A program made the position numbers and the translations under genes. A DNA stretch of 64,000 nt. Origin: CAG-1782 sp964418255. Lineage in GTDB: Bacteria > Bacillota > Clostridia > Christensenellales > DTU072. Numbering within the stretch: position 1 is the stretch's first letter; each line of letters starts with the position of its first letter. A model generated the notes under the pieces. The model did not search any database. It worked only from the letters and a program-made list of their open reading frames with translations, and had not been told where the DNA came from. Positions 27,377 to 35,648 of the stretch are shown piece after piece. The DNA lies in the NCBI GenBank assembly GCA_964418255.1, contig CAYQKV010000002.1, positions 124,001 to 188,000 on the forward strand, read 5' to 3'.

Positions 27377-27997
27377 ATGAAAAAAATGTCGAACAAAGCC
27401 ATTCTCACTACAAAAGTCATTGCGTACGCCGCAGTAAGCGCGGCGGCGGTAATGGTAGCCACGCTGCTCGGTTTTTCTTCCGCGCAGTTTTATTTTAACC
27501 TCGGGGATTCGGTTATTTTAATCGTTTCCGCGATTTTCGGACCTGTTATCGGTATGTTTGCGGGCGGAATAGGGAGTTTCTTCGCGGATTTGGCGGTATA
27601 TCCCGTCACAATGTTTTATACGCTTATAATCAAAGGGCTGGAAGGACTTATAGTCGGCTTACTTATAAAACTCGTCAAAAAATTCGTAAAGAAAAAACCG
27701 CTTAATATAACCTTGTCGATAGCTTCGATGGCGCTCGGCGCATACCTTATGATGACGGGCTATTTTATCTGCCAGACTTTCTTTTACGGAAGTTACGCTT
27801 CCGCGCTCGTCGCGCTTCCTATGGACGCGGTGCAAGCTACCGTATCCCTTTTCGTCGCGTCAATCGCATTGTATCCGCTTAAACTCATAGATAAAAGCGA
27901 CAAGGTCTTTTCCGTTAAATCGCTTGACGAAAAGATTAAAAAAGAAAAAACCGCGAAAGAAAAATTTGATGAAACAGAAAACTCTGACAATAAATAA
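27377..27997 (+). CDS. ECF transporter S component, probable riboflavin transporter (RibU-like)
   Basis: The product is 206 residues with five or six membrane segments. FNLGDSVILIVSAIFGPVIGMFAGGIGSFFADL is typical of ECF S components, where the GD/GG segment contacts the transmembrane T unit. The FMN riboswitch upstream indicates riboflavin as substrate. By sequence it belongs to the general S-component group (ECF-ribofla_trS-like), so the symbol is left empty. The C-terminal 35 residues are charged. No ATPase (EcfA) or EcfT gene is here, as expected for group II ECF systems that share one module. The ATG follows GGAGGG. It is convergent with the yolD-like gene. Confidence 0.82.
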   Translation: MKKMSNKAILTTKVIAYAAVSAAAVMVATLLGFSSAQFYFNLGDSVILIVSAIFGPVIGMFAGGIGSFFADLAVYPVTMFYTLIIKGLEGLIVGLLIKLVKKFVKKKPLNITLSIASMALGAYLMMTGYFICQTFFYGSYASALVALPMDAVQATVSLFVASIALYPLKLIDKSDKVFSVKSLDEKIKKEKTAKEKFDETENSDNK

Positions 27998-28030
27998 CCG
28001 TTACTTAAAATGTATTTTAGGGTAACGGTT
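27996..28030. terminator. Bidirectional terminator-like stem between convergent genes
   Basis: AACCGTTAC (27996-28004, at the stop of the S-component gene) pairs with GTAACGGTT (28022-28030, inside the last codons of the yolD-like gene). The loop is A/T-rich. The T-tract is weak. Confidence 0.4.
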
Positions 28031-28334
28031 TAACCGAGTACAGGTCATCAAAATAGATTTTGGAAGTTGTTGTTTGAATAAAGCCGACGTTGACGTCTAT
28101 TGATTTTACCACGTATACGTCGGTGACGTAGTTGCCTCCGATATAGTGAGTTATTTCCGCGGAAGAACCTTTTTTGAGGGTACTAAGCGCGTCGGAAATT
28201 TCTTTTTGCTGAGTTTCCGAAAGCACGGCGCGTTCTACGCGAGTTCGCATACGTTCGCGACGAAGAAGTTCTTCGCGCAAGCCTTTAAGCGCGTCGAAAG
28301 GAAGAAACTGTTTAGCTCGGTCGGTTCTATTCAC
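28017..28334 (-). CDS. YolD-like family protein
   Basis: The product is 105 residues, starting MNRTDRAKQFLPFDALKGLREEL, the typical YolD opening, with a later helical segment ending LLRRERMR and a beta-rich C-terminal half (GGNYVTDVYVVKSIDVNVGFIQ). YolD proteins are encoded next to Y-family polymerases in Firmicutes and are thought to accompany UvrX/YqjW in translesion synthesis; the biochemical role is not established. The start overlaps the polymerase stop by 8 bp, so the two are co-translated. Confidence 0.88.
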   Translation of the reverse strand: MNRTDRAKQFLPFDALKGLREELLRRERMRTRVERAVLSETQQKEISDALSTLKKGSSAEITHYIGGNYVTDVYVVKSIDVNVGFIQTTTSKIYFDDLYSVKPLP

Positions 28335-29589
28335 CGTTGTGTCCTCCGATTAAAGTATTGCGTTTTCTCGTCGTGGCTTCGTCTCTGAGGTCTATGCCGC
28401 GTAAAATTGAGTTTTTGCCGAATTTATCTTTGATGTCGAGGACGGCGGTTTCCGCGCTTTTTTCTTTGTTGATTTTATCCACGTCCGTTAGAAGCCCGTA
28501 GTTTTCGAATTCGTCGGACACGACCGACCCGAAATCGACGCTAAGTCGCCGTATGGGCGCGTTTTTTCGCGTGGTTTTGCGGAAAAGTTCGGTAAAATAC
28601 GGAAGCAGAACGGAAAACGACGAAGTGTGCTCGCTTATTTTTGCAGACCCTCCCGTCGAGGGCAGTTCGTCGGACGAATATCCGACGTAAAACGCTATTC
28701 TGTCGGTAACCGCCTTTCTCCGCATAAGTTCCTGACAGCCGGAAAGCACCATTTCTTTCATAACGGTTTCCGCTTTGTTGTAGTCGTAGTCTTCGAAAAG
28801 TATCTGCGAAAAGGATACCGAAGTGTTTTTCCGTTTATATGCTTTTATGTCCGCCATCGTGCAGGACTCCCTGCCGTAGGCGTGGTCTATAAGCAGTTCC
28901 GCGTTTACCCCGAATTCTTCGTACAACGCCTGTTCGGGGTAGGCGGCGATGTCTTTCATCGTGTAAATTTTTCTCTTTCGCAGTCGTTGAGCCGTGCCGC
29001 GCGCGATTTGCCAGAAATCGGTTATCGGCGTGTGGTTCCATAAGGTTTTTTGATACAAATTTTCATCAAGATAACCTATTCCGTCGGGAGTTTTTTTTGC
29101 CGTTATGTCGAGGGCGACTTTGGCAAGGTAGAGATTCGTGCCGATACCTGCCGTGGCGGGGATATTTTTGCGGGTGCGGATTTCTTCTATCAGGCGTTCG
29201 GCAAAGGCGCGGGGTTTGGTTTTATAGACCGAGAGATAGCGGGTCGCGTCGAGGAAACATTCGTCGATGGAATAAACGTGAATGTCGTCGGGGGAGAAGA
29301 AATCGAGATAAATATCGTAAATATCCGCGGCGTATTCGATGTATTTTTTCATACGGGGTTTGGCGATGATAAAGTCCGCGCCCGCGGGGATTTCGAAAAG
29401 GCGGCATCTGTTTTTTACGCCCATAGCTTTGAGCTTCGGAGAAACCGCAAGACAGAGCGCGCCGCGACCGCGCGTTTCGTCGGCGACGACAAGACAGGTT
29501 TTCATAGGGTCGAGCCCGCGTTCGGCGCATTCCACCGACGCGAAGAAAGATTTCATATCTATACAGAAGTAAATGCGGCTTTCGTCCAT
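28327..29589 (-). CDS. Y-family DNA polymerase (UmuC/UvrX-like)
   Basis: The product is 420 residues from the ATG at 29587-29589. Palm motifs are visible: FCIDMKSFFASVE (first catalytic Asp and steric-gate Phe region), then VYSIDECFLD with the catalytic DE pair, and ATAGIGTNLYLAKVALD. The helix-hairpin-helix TDFWQIARGTAQRLRK and the little-finger domain follow. It performs error-prone translesion synthesis. The longer frame to 29643 is rejected because the promoter at 29615-29643 lies within it. It is co-transcribed with the yolD-like gene and probably SOS-controlled (see the box at 29657-29670). Confidence 0.93.
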   Translation of the reverse strand: MDESRIYFCIDMKSFFASVECAERGLDPMKTCLVVADETRGRGALCLAVSPKLKAMGVKNRCRLFEIPAGADFIIAKPRMKKYIEYAADIYDIYLDFFSPDDIHVYSIDECFLDATRYLSVYKTKPRAFAERLIEEIRTRKNIPATAGIGTNLYLAKVALDITAKKTPDGIGYLDENLYQKTLWNHTPITDFWQIARGTAQRLRKRKIYTMKDIAAYPEQALYEEFGVNAELLIDHAYGRESCTMADIKAYKRKNTSVSFSQILFEDYDYNKAETVMKEMVLSGCQELMRRKAVTDRIAFYVGYSSDELPSTGGSAKISEHTSSFSVLLPYFTELFRKTTRKNAPIRRLSVDFGSVVSDEFENYGLLTDVDKINKEKSAETAVLDIKDKFGKNSILRGIDLRDEATTRKRNTLIGGHNGE

Positions 29590-29614
29590 ATAAGAATTAT
29601 CCCCGATTATTGAA

Positions 29615-29643
29615 ATTATACCCCACGGTTGAATTCGGGTCAA
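29615..29643 (-). promoter_or_regulatory. Promoter of the Y-family polymerase/yolD operon
   Basis: On the minus strand, TTGACC (29638-29643), a 17-bp spacer and TATAAT (29615-29620); about 25 bp from -10 to the ATG. Confidence 0.85.
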
Positions 29644-29656
29644 CAGGTAAAAGAGA

Positions 29657-29670
29657 GAAACGTTCGTTTG
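29657..29670. promoter_or_regulatory. Candidate LexA (DinR) box
   Basis: On the minus strand CAAACGAACGTTTC matches 12 of 14 positions of the Bacillus DinR consensus CGAACRNRYGTTYG and is symmetric (AAAC-N4-GTTT). It lies 13 bp upstream of the -35 of the polymerase operon and in the divergent spacer with the ferritin-like gene. Confidence 0.45.
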
Positions 29671-29711
29671 ATGCTCGACATATAAATATATAAAAGGAGG
29701 TAACGGAAAAA

Positions 29712-30200
29712 ATGGAATGTTTATATAAATCGGATTTGCCGTATCCGGAAGTAGCGGCGGGGAAAAGTCCGTTCGAAGTCAGACTGCTGATGCCCGTATA
29801 CGGCGGCAAAACAAGCGAAACCACCGCAATTATGGGGTACATATTTCAAAGTTACGCGCTAGGGGATAAAGAACCGGAGATTTCCAAATGTCTGGAAAAA
29901 ATCGCAATAAGCGAGATGCGTCATCACGATATGCTGGGAACGGCAATCGTAAGGCTCGGCGGCGTGCCGTATATAGGAGACAACCGCGGGTTCTGGCAAG
30001 GCGGGTTTGTCAATTATATGCTTAATCCCAAAGAGATGATTCAGTCGGACATCAACGGCGAAAAAGAAGCGATACGGGGCTACAGGGACGTCATACGACT
30101 GTCGAAGAACGACGAGATAAAAGCGCTTATAGAACGCATAATAATCGACGAGGAAATACATATAGAAACCCTCGAAAGCATATTGCGTTCGCTTTTATAA
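29712..30200 (+). CDS. Ferritin-like (bacterioferritin/rubrerythrin-type) diiron protein
   Basis: The product is 162 residues. The four-helix diiron pattern is present: a Glu in SETTAIMGYIFQSYAL, EMRHHDMLG (ExxH) near residue 73, EKEAIRGYRDV near 115, and DEEIHIETL (ExxH) near the C-terminus. Such proteins store iron or remove peroxide in anaerobes. It lacks a rubredoxin domain. It is divergent from the Y-family polymerase operon and shares a 120-bp spacer, which may link it to stress control (inference). AAAGGAGG lies 11 nt before the ATG. Confidence 0.87.
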   Translation: MECLYKSDLPYPEVAAGKSPFEVRLLMPVYGGKTSETTAIMGYIFQSYALGDKEPEISKCLEKIAISEMRHHDMLGTAIVRLGGVPYIGDNRGFWQGGFVNYMLNPKEMIQSDINGEKEAIRGYRDVIRLSKNDEIKALIERIIIDEEIHIETLESILRSLL

Positions 30201-30257
30201 AACATATCCGGAAGGGCGCGGGATAAAATTTTGCAAGAAGTAAATAGGTTAAGACGG

Positions 30258-30291
30258 CGGGCTGTTCGTTTAATGCGAACAGCCCGTTTTT
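30258..30291 (+). terminator. Rho-independent terminator after the ferritin-like gene
   Basis: CGGGCTGTTCG (30258-30268), a 7-nt loop, CGAACAGCCCG (30276-30286), then TTTTT. Confidence 0.92.
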
Positions 30292-30356
30292 CATACGGAT
30301 TTTTATATTTTGACGTTTCCCTTCGAATTCCGTAGAAAGTATTTTATAAATCGCTA

Positions 30357-30385
30357 TTGAAATAAACCGTGCAAAATGATAAAAT
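30357..30385 (+). promoter_or_regulatory. Promoter of the metallophosphoesterase gene
   Basis: TTGAAA (30357-30362), a 17-bp spacer and TAAAAT (30380-30385), 36 bp upstream of the ATG. Confidence 0.75.
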
Positions 30386-30420
30386 CATAGGGAAAGCCAT
30401 AAAGTGCAAGGAGAGAAAAG

Positions 30421-31989
30421 ATGAAAAAAGCGAAAAATTTAAGTACCGTTCGGAATAAAGTTACGGCGTGCGTGGTAGCGCTCTTTGCGTTTATCGCGCC
30501 GTGGATTTTTTATTCCTGTCGGGTGGGATACGTTTTTATAGACAGTTATACTTTCTCGGGTTTGAGTATGACGCTGTTTTTTATAATGGTATTTAACGCG
30601 CTTGTTGCGGCGGCAAACGCGTTTTTATTGCTGACCGGTTTGGAAAGAGTTCCCGAGGGAAAGAAAGAGAAACTGCCGCTTATAGCAAAAGGCGTGTGGA
30701 TTTCGGAAATCGTCGTCTCAATTCTTACGGCTTTGTTCACGGTCGCGTGGGTCGTGTTTTTTGTAGTGCTCGGGGAAGAATCTTCGCCTCTTGCGGGGAG
30801 AATGCTCGCCTCGGTTGCGCCTTATATGGCGATTACTTTCTGCGCCGTGTTTTTCGCGTTGTTCTTCCCCGCGGTTAAAAACGGAAAAGCAAGGCTTACG
30901 GTATTGTGTTTTTGCGTTGTCGCAGGTATAATCGGTCTTACAAGCGCGATTTTTCCCTTCGGAAAGTTTGAATTTATCTCCGACCCCGCGGTCATCGACA
31001 CGGGAGACGGATATTCGGTTGTTTTTGCGCTTTCGGATACCGGAACAGGATATATAGAATACGAATTCGGCGGAAAAGAGTATAGAATATACAATGAGGA
31101 CGGCGGACGGAAAGTGAACGCGAGGATACATAGTTTTACCGTTCCGTACGAAGCGGCGGCAAGCGGCTATAAGGTAGGAGCGACGCGGGTGACAGACGAG
31201 CTTACTTACGGCGGGAGGGTCGGAAAGAGCATAGAGAGCGGCGAGTACGAAATCAAGCCGATTAAGGGCGAAGAACAGAAATATTTATGTGTGTCCGACT
31301 GGCATACGGAGTTGAAAAAGGCGAAAAAAACCGCGGGATATATAAGCGGATACGACGGAATAATTCTGCTCGGAGACGCGGCGGCGGGTTTGCAATACGA
31401 AGAGGAAGCCGCGGAATACGTGGTGGGATTTGCGGGCGACCTGTCAAAGGGCAGCGTACCGATAATTTACGCGAGAGGAAATCACGAAACAAGGGGAGCG
31501 TATGCGTCCGAACTTAGGGACGCGCTCAATCTTAAAGAATTTTATACGGATATAAAGGTGGGAAATTATCGATTCATCGTGCTTGATTCGGCGGAGGATA
31601 AAGAGGACGGACACGCGGAATACGGACAAATGGCGGATTATTCGGCTTATAGGGAAAGAATGGTTGAATTTCTCGAAGGGCTCAACGCGGAAGAGGGGGA
31701 GAAAATCGTCGTTATATGCCACGATTATAAAATATGTCGGGAAGAGGAATTGTCGGAAAGAGCGCTTGCAAAACTCGGAAATTTAGGCGCGACGGTAATT
31801 CTTTGCGGACACTATCACGAAGTGGGGTTCGGAGAAATCGGCGGGATACCGTATTTTATCGACGGGGGTAAAACGGACGAAGGGTTTATCGTAAGCGAAG
31901 TCAGGATAAGAGAAAGCGGAATAACGATGACGGCGATAGACGAAGACGGAAAAACGGTCGATAGTTATAAAATAGACGAGTGGAAGTAA
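30421..31989 (+). CDS. Membrane-anchored metallophosphoesterase
   Basis: The product is 522 residues. The N-terminal half has about five membrane segments (roughly residues 14-34, 45-68, 85-115, 128-145, 155-175) and a beta-sandwich-like linker. The C-terminal calcineurin-like phosphoesterase domain carries the metal motifs SDWH near 291, LGDAA near 319, GNHE near 354, CHDYK near 434 and GHYHEVG near 463. The enzymatic domain likely faces outside, linked to the membrane through the linker. The substrate is unknown. It is a single gene with its own promoter; the ribosome site is AAGGAGAG. Confidence 0.87.
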   Translation: MKKAKNLSTVRNKVTACVVALFAFIAPWIFYSCRVGYVFIDSYTFSGLSMTLFFIMVFNALVAAANAFLLLTGLERVPEGKKEKLPLIAKGVWISEIVVSILTALFTVAWVVFFVVLGEESSPLAGRMLASVAPYMAITFCAVFFALFFPAVKNGKARLTVLCFCVVAGIIGLTSAIFPFGKFEFISDPAVIDTGDGYSVVFALSDTGTGYIEYEFGGKEYRIYNEDGGRKVNARIHSFTVPYEAAASGYKVGATRVTDELTYGGRVGKSIESGEYEIKPIKGEEQKYLCVSDWHTELKKAKKTAGYISGYDGIILLGDAAAGLQYEEEAAEYVVGFAGDLSKGSVPIIYARGNHETRGAYASELRDALNLKEFYTDIKVGNYRFIVLDSAEDKEDGHAEYGQMADYSAYRERMVEFLEGLNAEEGEKIVVICHDYKICREEELSERALAKLGNLGATVILCGHYHEVGFGEIGGIPYFIDGGKTDEGFIVSEVRIRESGITMTAIDEDGKTVDSYKIDEWK

Positions 31990-32043
31990 AAAACGAGCAA
32001 GGAAGTTTTTCGAAAATTTTGCAAATTTTTGAAAAATACCCCC

Positions 32044-32072
32044 TTGACAGAAAATGAAGGATACAATATACT
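32044..32072 (+). promoter_or_regulatory. Promoter of the HU gene
   Basis: TTGACA (32044-32049), a 17-bp spacer and TATACT (32067-32072). The leader before the ATG at 32186 is about 107 nt. Confidence 0.88.
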
Positions 32073-32185
32073 GAAATTGAGGGAAACGTCGGAATAAACG
32101 CCGATTATCCCCGAAAAGCAGGAGAAAACGGATAAGCGGGCGACGCAAAAACCGATTCTTAATACATAATTTGGAGGAAAGTATA

Positions 32186-32461
32186 ATGAACAAAAAAGAA
32201 TTTGTCAAGGCAATCGCCAAGGAAATGGACGCGTCCAACCAGGTTGCGGAAAAGGCATACGACGCATTTGTGGCGGCGGTAACCAACGCGCTTAAAGACG
32301 GCGACAAAATTCAGCTTGCGGGATTCGGCACGTTCGAAGTGAAAGAAGTGCCGGCAAAAACGGGAATAAACCCGCGTACGCAGGAAAAAGTAGAAATCCC
32401 CGCGTCGAAAAAACCGGTGCTTAAATTCGGAAAAGCATACAAAGAGATAATCAATAAATAA
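32186..32461 (+). CDS. hup: HU family DNA-binding protein
   Basis: The product is 91 residues, MNKKEFVKAIAKEMD to the C-terminal KKPVLKFGKAYKEIINK. The HU signature GFGTFEVKEVPAKTGINPRT is present, with the Pro at the tip of the beta-arm that intercalates in DNA. It compacts and bends DNA as a dimer. An upstream in-frame ATG at 32171 is rejected because GGAGG sits 9 nt before 32186. It is monocistronic, with its own promoter and terminator. Confidence 0.95.
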   Translation: MNKKEFVKAIAKEMDASNQVAEKAYDAFVAAVTNALKDGDKIQLAGFGTFEVKEVPAKTGINPRTQEKVEIPASKKPVLKFGKAYKEIINK

Positions 32462-32503
32462 GATTTTTACGCAAGATAGTCGATTTCCATATTCAGATTT
32501 GGC

Positions 32504-32536
32504 AATGAGTTCGGGAAAACTCCGAACTCATTTCAT
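32504..32536 (+). terminator. Rho-independent terminator after HU
   Basis: AATGAGTTCGG (32504-32514) pairs with CCGAACTCATT (32522-32532); the T-run is interrupted (TTTCATTT). Confidence 0.75.
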
Positions 32537-32700
32537 TTACAAAAGGAAGCGAAACATACCGTTCCGCTTTCGGTTATTTGTACTATAAAATATCGTATCA
32601 ACCCACCCGCCCGCCCGAATTGCTTTTCTTCTTTATCCGCTTCCGGGGTTTAATAAGGAGTCTCCCCTTATTTCGTGAAAGGGTGTAGGGAATTCATATT

Positions 32701-32893
32701 CAAAAAGCGAAAACTACGTTTTTCGTTTTTTGCCCTTATGGAAATAATTAAGGGGAGTGAACCCCTTGCGGACTTAAATGAAAAGGAAGTCGGTACGAAT
32801 TCATTCATTATGAGTCCGACTTGCGCGGATATAAGGTTTTATCGGCACAAAGCGTAGCGACTGGCGGAAAATCTCCGCGCAACGACTGGTCGG
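32701..32893 (-). repeat. Modular hairpin repeat, subfamily II, copy b
   Basis: An inverted copy of 1749-1945. Outer stem TTGCGCGGA (32821-32829) with TCCGCGCAA (32874-32882). An AAGTCGG/CCGACTT hairpin replaces the GCAAAATG hairpin of copy a. An AAGGGG/CCCCTT hairpin lies near 32750-32767, and an AAAAAGCGAAAA/TTTTTCGTTTTT terminal stem at 32701-32730. The remainder of the 515-bp gap between HU and rplI (32537-32700) holds a CCCGCCCGCCCG tract and no gene. Confidence 0.8.
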
Positions 32894-32918
32894 ATAAAAC
32901 AGATAATAAAGCCAATGC

Positions 32919-32947
32919 TTGACATATTGCGCGTCATTATATATAAT
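32919..32947 (+). promoter_or_regulatory. Promoter of rplI
   Basis: TTGACA (32919-32924), a 17-bp spacer and TATAAT (32942-32947); 29 bp from -10 to the ATG. Confidence 0.92.
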
Positions 32948-32976
32948 TTAGTGGAAAAAACTTACGGAGAATCAGT

Positions 32977-33417
32977 ATGAAAGTCATATTATTGCAAGAC
33001 GTTAAACCCTTAGGCAAAAAAGGCGACATAGCCGAAGTGAACGACGGATACGCGAAGAATTTTCTCATACCTAAGAAAATGGCGACGGCGGCGACCAAAG
33101 ACGCGCAGAACGAACGCAATCAGCGTATAGCCAACGAAGAGAAGAGAAAAGCGGAAGAAAAAGCCGAGGCGTTGGCGTTATACGCGAAAATTAACGGAGC
33201 GACGGTAAAAGTGCCCGTCAAATGCTTCGAAGGAAAGATGTACGGAAGCGTAACCGCGGCGGACGTTGCGAACGGGCTGGCGCAGATGGGTTTTACCGTA
33301 GACAAGAAGAAAATAACCGTGCCTTCCTCGATAAAGAACGTGGGAGAATACGACGCCGAAGTATGGTGCTATAAAGAAACGGTGGCGAAAATCCGTATCG
33401 CGGTCGTAGCGGAGTAG
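32977..33417 (+). CDS. rplI: Large ribosomal subunit protein bL9
   Basis: The product is 146 residues, the standard bL9 length. It starts MKVILLQDVKPLGKKGDI with the conserved GYAKNFLIPKKMA block. The long helix is Glu/Lys/Ala-rich, and the C-terminal domain begins VKCFEGKMYGSVTAADVANGL. It binds 23S rRNA at the L1 stalk base. Here it is monocistronic, away from rpsF-ssb-rpsR with which it is often grouped. The AUG is preceded by ACGGAG. Confidence 0.97.
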   Translation: MKVILLQDVKPLGKKGDIAEVNDGYAKNFLIPKKMATAATKDAQNERNQRIANEEKRKAEEKAEALALYAKINGATVKVPVKCFEGKMYGSVTAADVANGLAQMGFTVDKKKITVPSSIKNVGEYDAEVWCYKETVAKIRIAVVAE

Positions 33418-33460
33418 TTTTTTAACAGAAAAACCGGTTTTTTAAGTAAGAATTCGGACG

Positions 33461-33484
33461 CGCCGCATTTTTGCGGCGTTTTTC
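33461..33484 (+). terminator. Rho-independent terminator after rplI
   Basis: CGCCGCA (33461-33467), TTTT loop, TGCGGCG (33472-33478), TTTTT. Confidence 0.9.
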
Positions 33485-33514
33485 TTTATCAAACCTTGAA
33501 AAACCTCGGTTATC

Positions 33515-33543
33515 TTTACAAAAAAAGCAAAGTGCGGTATAAT
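33515..33543 (+). promoter_or_regulatory. Promoter of the second BspA-like gene (near-leaderless)
   Basis: TTTACA (33515-33520), a 17-bp spacer and TATAAT (33538-33543). The -10 ends only 12 bp before the ATG at 33556, so the transcript would have a leader of about 5-7 nt and no ribosome site. Confidence 0.75.
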
Positions 33544-33555
33544 TACGTAGACAAA

Positions 33556-35145
33556 ATGAAGAAAAAGTTACTGTTTTTAATTCTTGTCGCGCTTGTTGCG
33601 GCGATATTTACGGGTTGCGAAAAGACGTTCCCGTCCGATTTGTATATCGAGGCGACGGACGTAGTAAACGCGCCCGCAGGGGAGTATTATCTTCCTTATT
33701 CCGTCAATAATTTTTCCTCGTACGAAATGAAATACGATTTGTTCGTTTCGGTGAAGGCATACGTTTTGCCCGACAACACCCCTGTTACAGTCAACAATAA
33801 CCGCTCGATAACGGTGGAAAAAGAAAAGACGTATTCGGTCGTAGTGCGGCTTTACGGCGCGGTTGACGGAAAAAATCTGAGTCAGACCAAGTCGTTTACC
33901 GTCGAAGCGGAAAAAGCGGACAGAGTTATCACGTTTATGCACGAAGACAATACGGTCGTCAAAAAATTTATCGTGCCTTACGGCGGCAGTCTCGCTTTCG
34001 ACGAGGTGCCCGAACTTCCCGACAGATACGAACTTTCTGACGAGAGCCATTATACGGAAATCGTTTCAAAACGTTGGGTCGTATACGAAAAAGTAGGGGA
34101 AAACACGGAAACGCGCGAACTTATCGAAGAGTATCTTACAAACGTAACGGAAAATATTCCCGTGTACAGCGAGTACGTTTATTCTACAAAGCCTCTCGAA
34201 TGTACGGTAAAGTTCGATACCGACGGCGGTTCGGAAATTCCCGACTACCACGGCGATACCGACACGGTTATGCCCAAATCCGCTTCTCCCGTTAAAGACG
34301 GATATACGTTCGTAGGGTGGTGTACCGACGAAGAAAGAACGGAGTTTTATAACTGGGCGCAGAGCGTAAAATTGAAAAAAGATATGGTTTTATACGCCAA
34401 ATGGGTAAAAAACACGGAAAATGCAACGCCGAATTCGAATTTCAATTTTTATCTTTCCGAGGACAACTACGGGAACGAGTTTTATCTGATAGAAGCTAAG
34501 GACAAAGAAAATCTCGGCGGAATTCTCGTTTTGCCGAACAATTATCTCGGCTTGCCCGTAAGAGGAATGACCGAGCGCGCGTTTCAAGGGACGTCGATTA
34601 CTTCGGTAATAATCCCCAACTGCTACGTGCTCGATAATCAGAGAGGGTTCGCCGAATGCAGAAATCTGAAAACCGCTACGATAGAAGCGGGAGGCGTCAC
34701 CGACACGATTGCGTCGGAATTTTTCTATCAATGCACCGCGCTCGAATACGTCGATTTGCCCGACGGAATTAACATAATACGCCCCGGCGCGTTTACGAAC
34801 TGCCTCTCTTTAAGGGAAATAACTTTGCCTTCCTCGCTATATTTCATCAACAGTCGCGCGTTCGTCGGGTGTAAGGCCTTACGGCGGGTGGATATTCCCG
34901 ATACCGTGACGGTAATAGGAGAAGAGGCATTTTCGGGATGCGCCGAACTTGCCGAACTCATAATAGGGGAAAAGAGTGGGATAAAAGCAATCGAAACAAA
35001 CGCGCTTAAAGATACGAAAATAACCGAAATAACCTTGCCGTATAAATGGAGTCTTGAGGAAAATCTGCCGATAGACGATAAGAATATCACCGTAAAGTTC
35101 TACCCCGACAGACAGGAAGAGGAAGAAGAGGGAACGGAAGAATAA
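33556..35145 (+). CDS. BspA-like leucine-rich-repeat lipoprotein
   Basis: The product is 529 residues. MKKKLLFLILVALVAA precedes a lipobox IFTGC (lipid Cys near residue 21). A beta-rich region follows; an InlB-type repeat (about 215-285) contains VKFDTDGGSE, GYTFVGWC and YAKW. Then LRR_5 repeats (about 330-480) of the type LREITLPSSLYFINSRAFVGC, and an acidic end. It has the same architecture as the giant protein at 4054-12195, with a single LRR block. It is probably displayed on the cell surface. An in-frame TTG at 33496 lies upstream of the promoter and is not the start. Confidence 0.88.
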   Translation: MKKKLLFLILVALVAAIFTGCEKTFPSDLYIEATDVVNAPAGEYYLPYSVNNFSSYEMKYDLFVSVKAYVLPDNTPVTVNNNRSITVEKEKTYSVVVRLYGAVDGKNLSQTKSFTVEAEKADRVITFMHEDNTVVKKFIVPYGGSLAFDEVPELPDRYELSDESHYTEIVSKRWVVYEKVGENTETRELIEEYLTNVTENIPVYSEYVYSTKPLECTVKFDTDGGSEIPDYHGDTDTVMPKSASPVKDGYTFVGWCTDEERTEFYNWAQSVKLKKDMVLYAKWVKNTENATPNSNFNFYLSEDNYGNEFYLIEAKDKENLGGILVLPNNYLGLPVRGMTERAFQGTSITSVIIPNCYVLDNQRGFAECRNLKTATIEAGGVTDTIASEFFYQCTALEYVDLPDGINIIRPGAFTNCLSLREITLPSSLYFINSRAFVGCKALRRVDIPDTVTVIGEEAFSGCAELAELIIGEKSGIKAIETNALKDTKITEITLPYKWSLEENLPIDDKNITVKFYPDRQEEEEEGTEE

Positions 35146-35167
35146 CGGGTTCATAGTATAAAAAAAT

Positions 35168-35202
35168 AACTGTTTCCGTGTGAAATGCGGAAACAGTTTT
35201 TC
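35168..35202. terminator. Terminator between the BspA-like gene and secG
   Basis: AACTGTTTCCG (35168-35178), a 9-nt loop, CGGAAACAGTT (35188-35198), TTTTC. An A-run on the other side suggests it can work for both convergent genes. Confidence 0.9.
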
Positions 35203-35236
35203 TATTTTGTAAGGTTTTTGTTTAACGGGAATTCTT

Positions 35237-35533
35237 TTAGCCGAGTCTGTGGAGAAGAACCTGGAACACAAAGAAGAGAATGGAGAAGACGAGCATACTC
35301 GAAGCTACGATGATCGTCGCAAGTTTGAATTTGCCGTCTATGCTTCTCGATTTGTGTCTGCCGAAGAACGTGTCCGTTCCGCCGGTTATAGCGCTCATCC
35401 CGTTGTTATCGCTGCCGCGTTGCATAAGAACGATAACAATCATCGCTATGGCTGCGAGTACGAGCAGCACCATAAAAGCGATGCAAAATCCGAAATATAC
35501 GTCCGCGGCAGTAGCCGCAATCAAACCAAACAT
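35237..35533 (-). CDS. secG: Preprotein translocase subunit SecG
   Basis: The product is 98 residues with two membrane segments (about 12-38 and 70-92) joined by a loop with the SecG signature VLMQRGSDNNGMSAITGG and FFGRHKSRSIDGKF. It is the third subunit of the SecYEG channel. The N-terminal 12 residues are an extension. AAGGAG precedes the ATG. The usual partner after secG in Firmicutes (rnr, smpB) is absent; it is monocistronic. Confidence 0.92.
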   Translation of the reverse strand: MFGLIAATAADVYFGFCIAFMVLLVLAAIAMIVIVLMQRGSDNNGMSAITGGTDTFFGRHKSRSIDGKFKLATIIVASSMLVFSILFFVFQVLLHRLG

Positions 35534-35574
35534 CTATCTAACTCCTTAAAGTAATAATTCGATATTGCTAAAAC

Positions 35575-35603
35575 ATTTTATCATAACTTACGCGCTATGA
35601 CAA
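35575..35603 (-). promoter_or_regulatory. Promoter of secG
   Basis: On the minus strand, TTGTCA (35598-35603), a 17-bp spacer and TAAAAT (35575-35580). Confidence 0.85.
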
Positions 35604-35648
35604 GCGTTTTTTGCGTTTTGGCGTAAATTTAAGTTTTTTACGCGTAAA

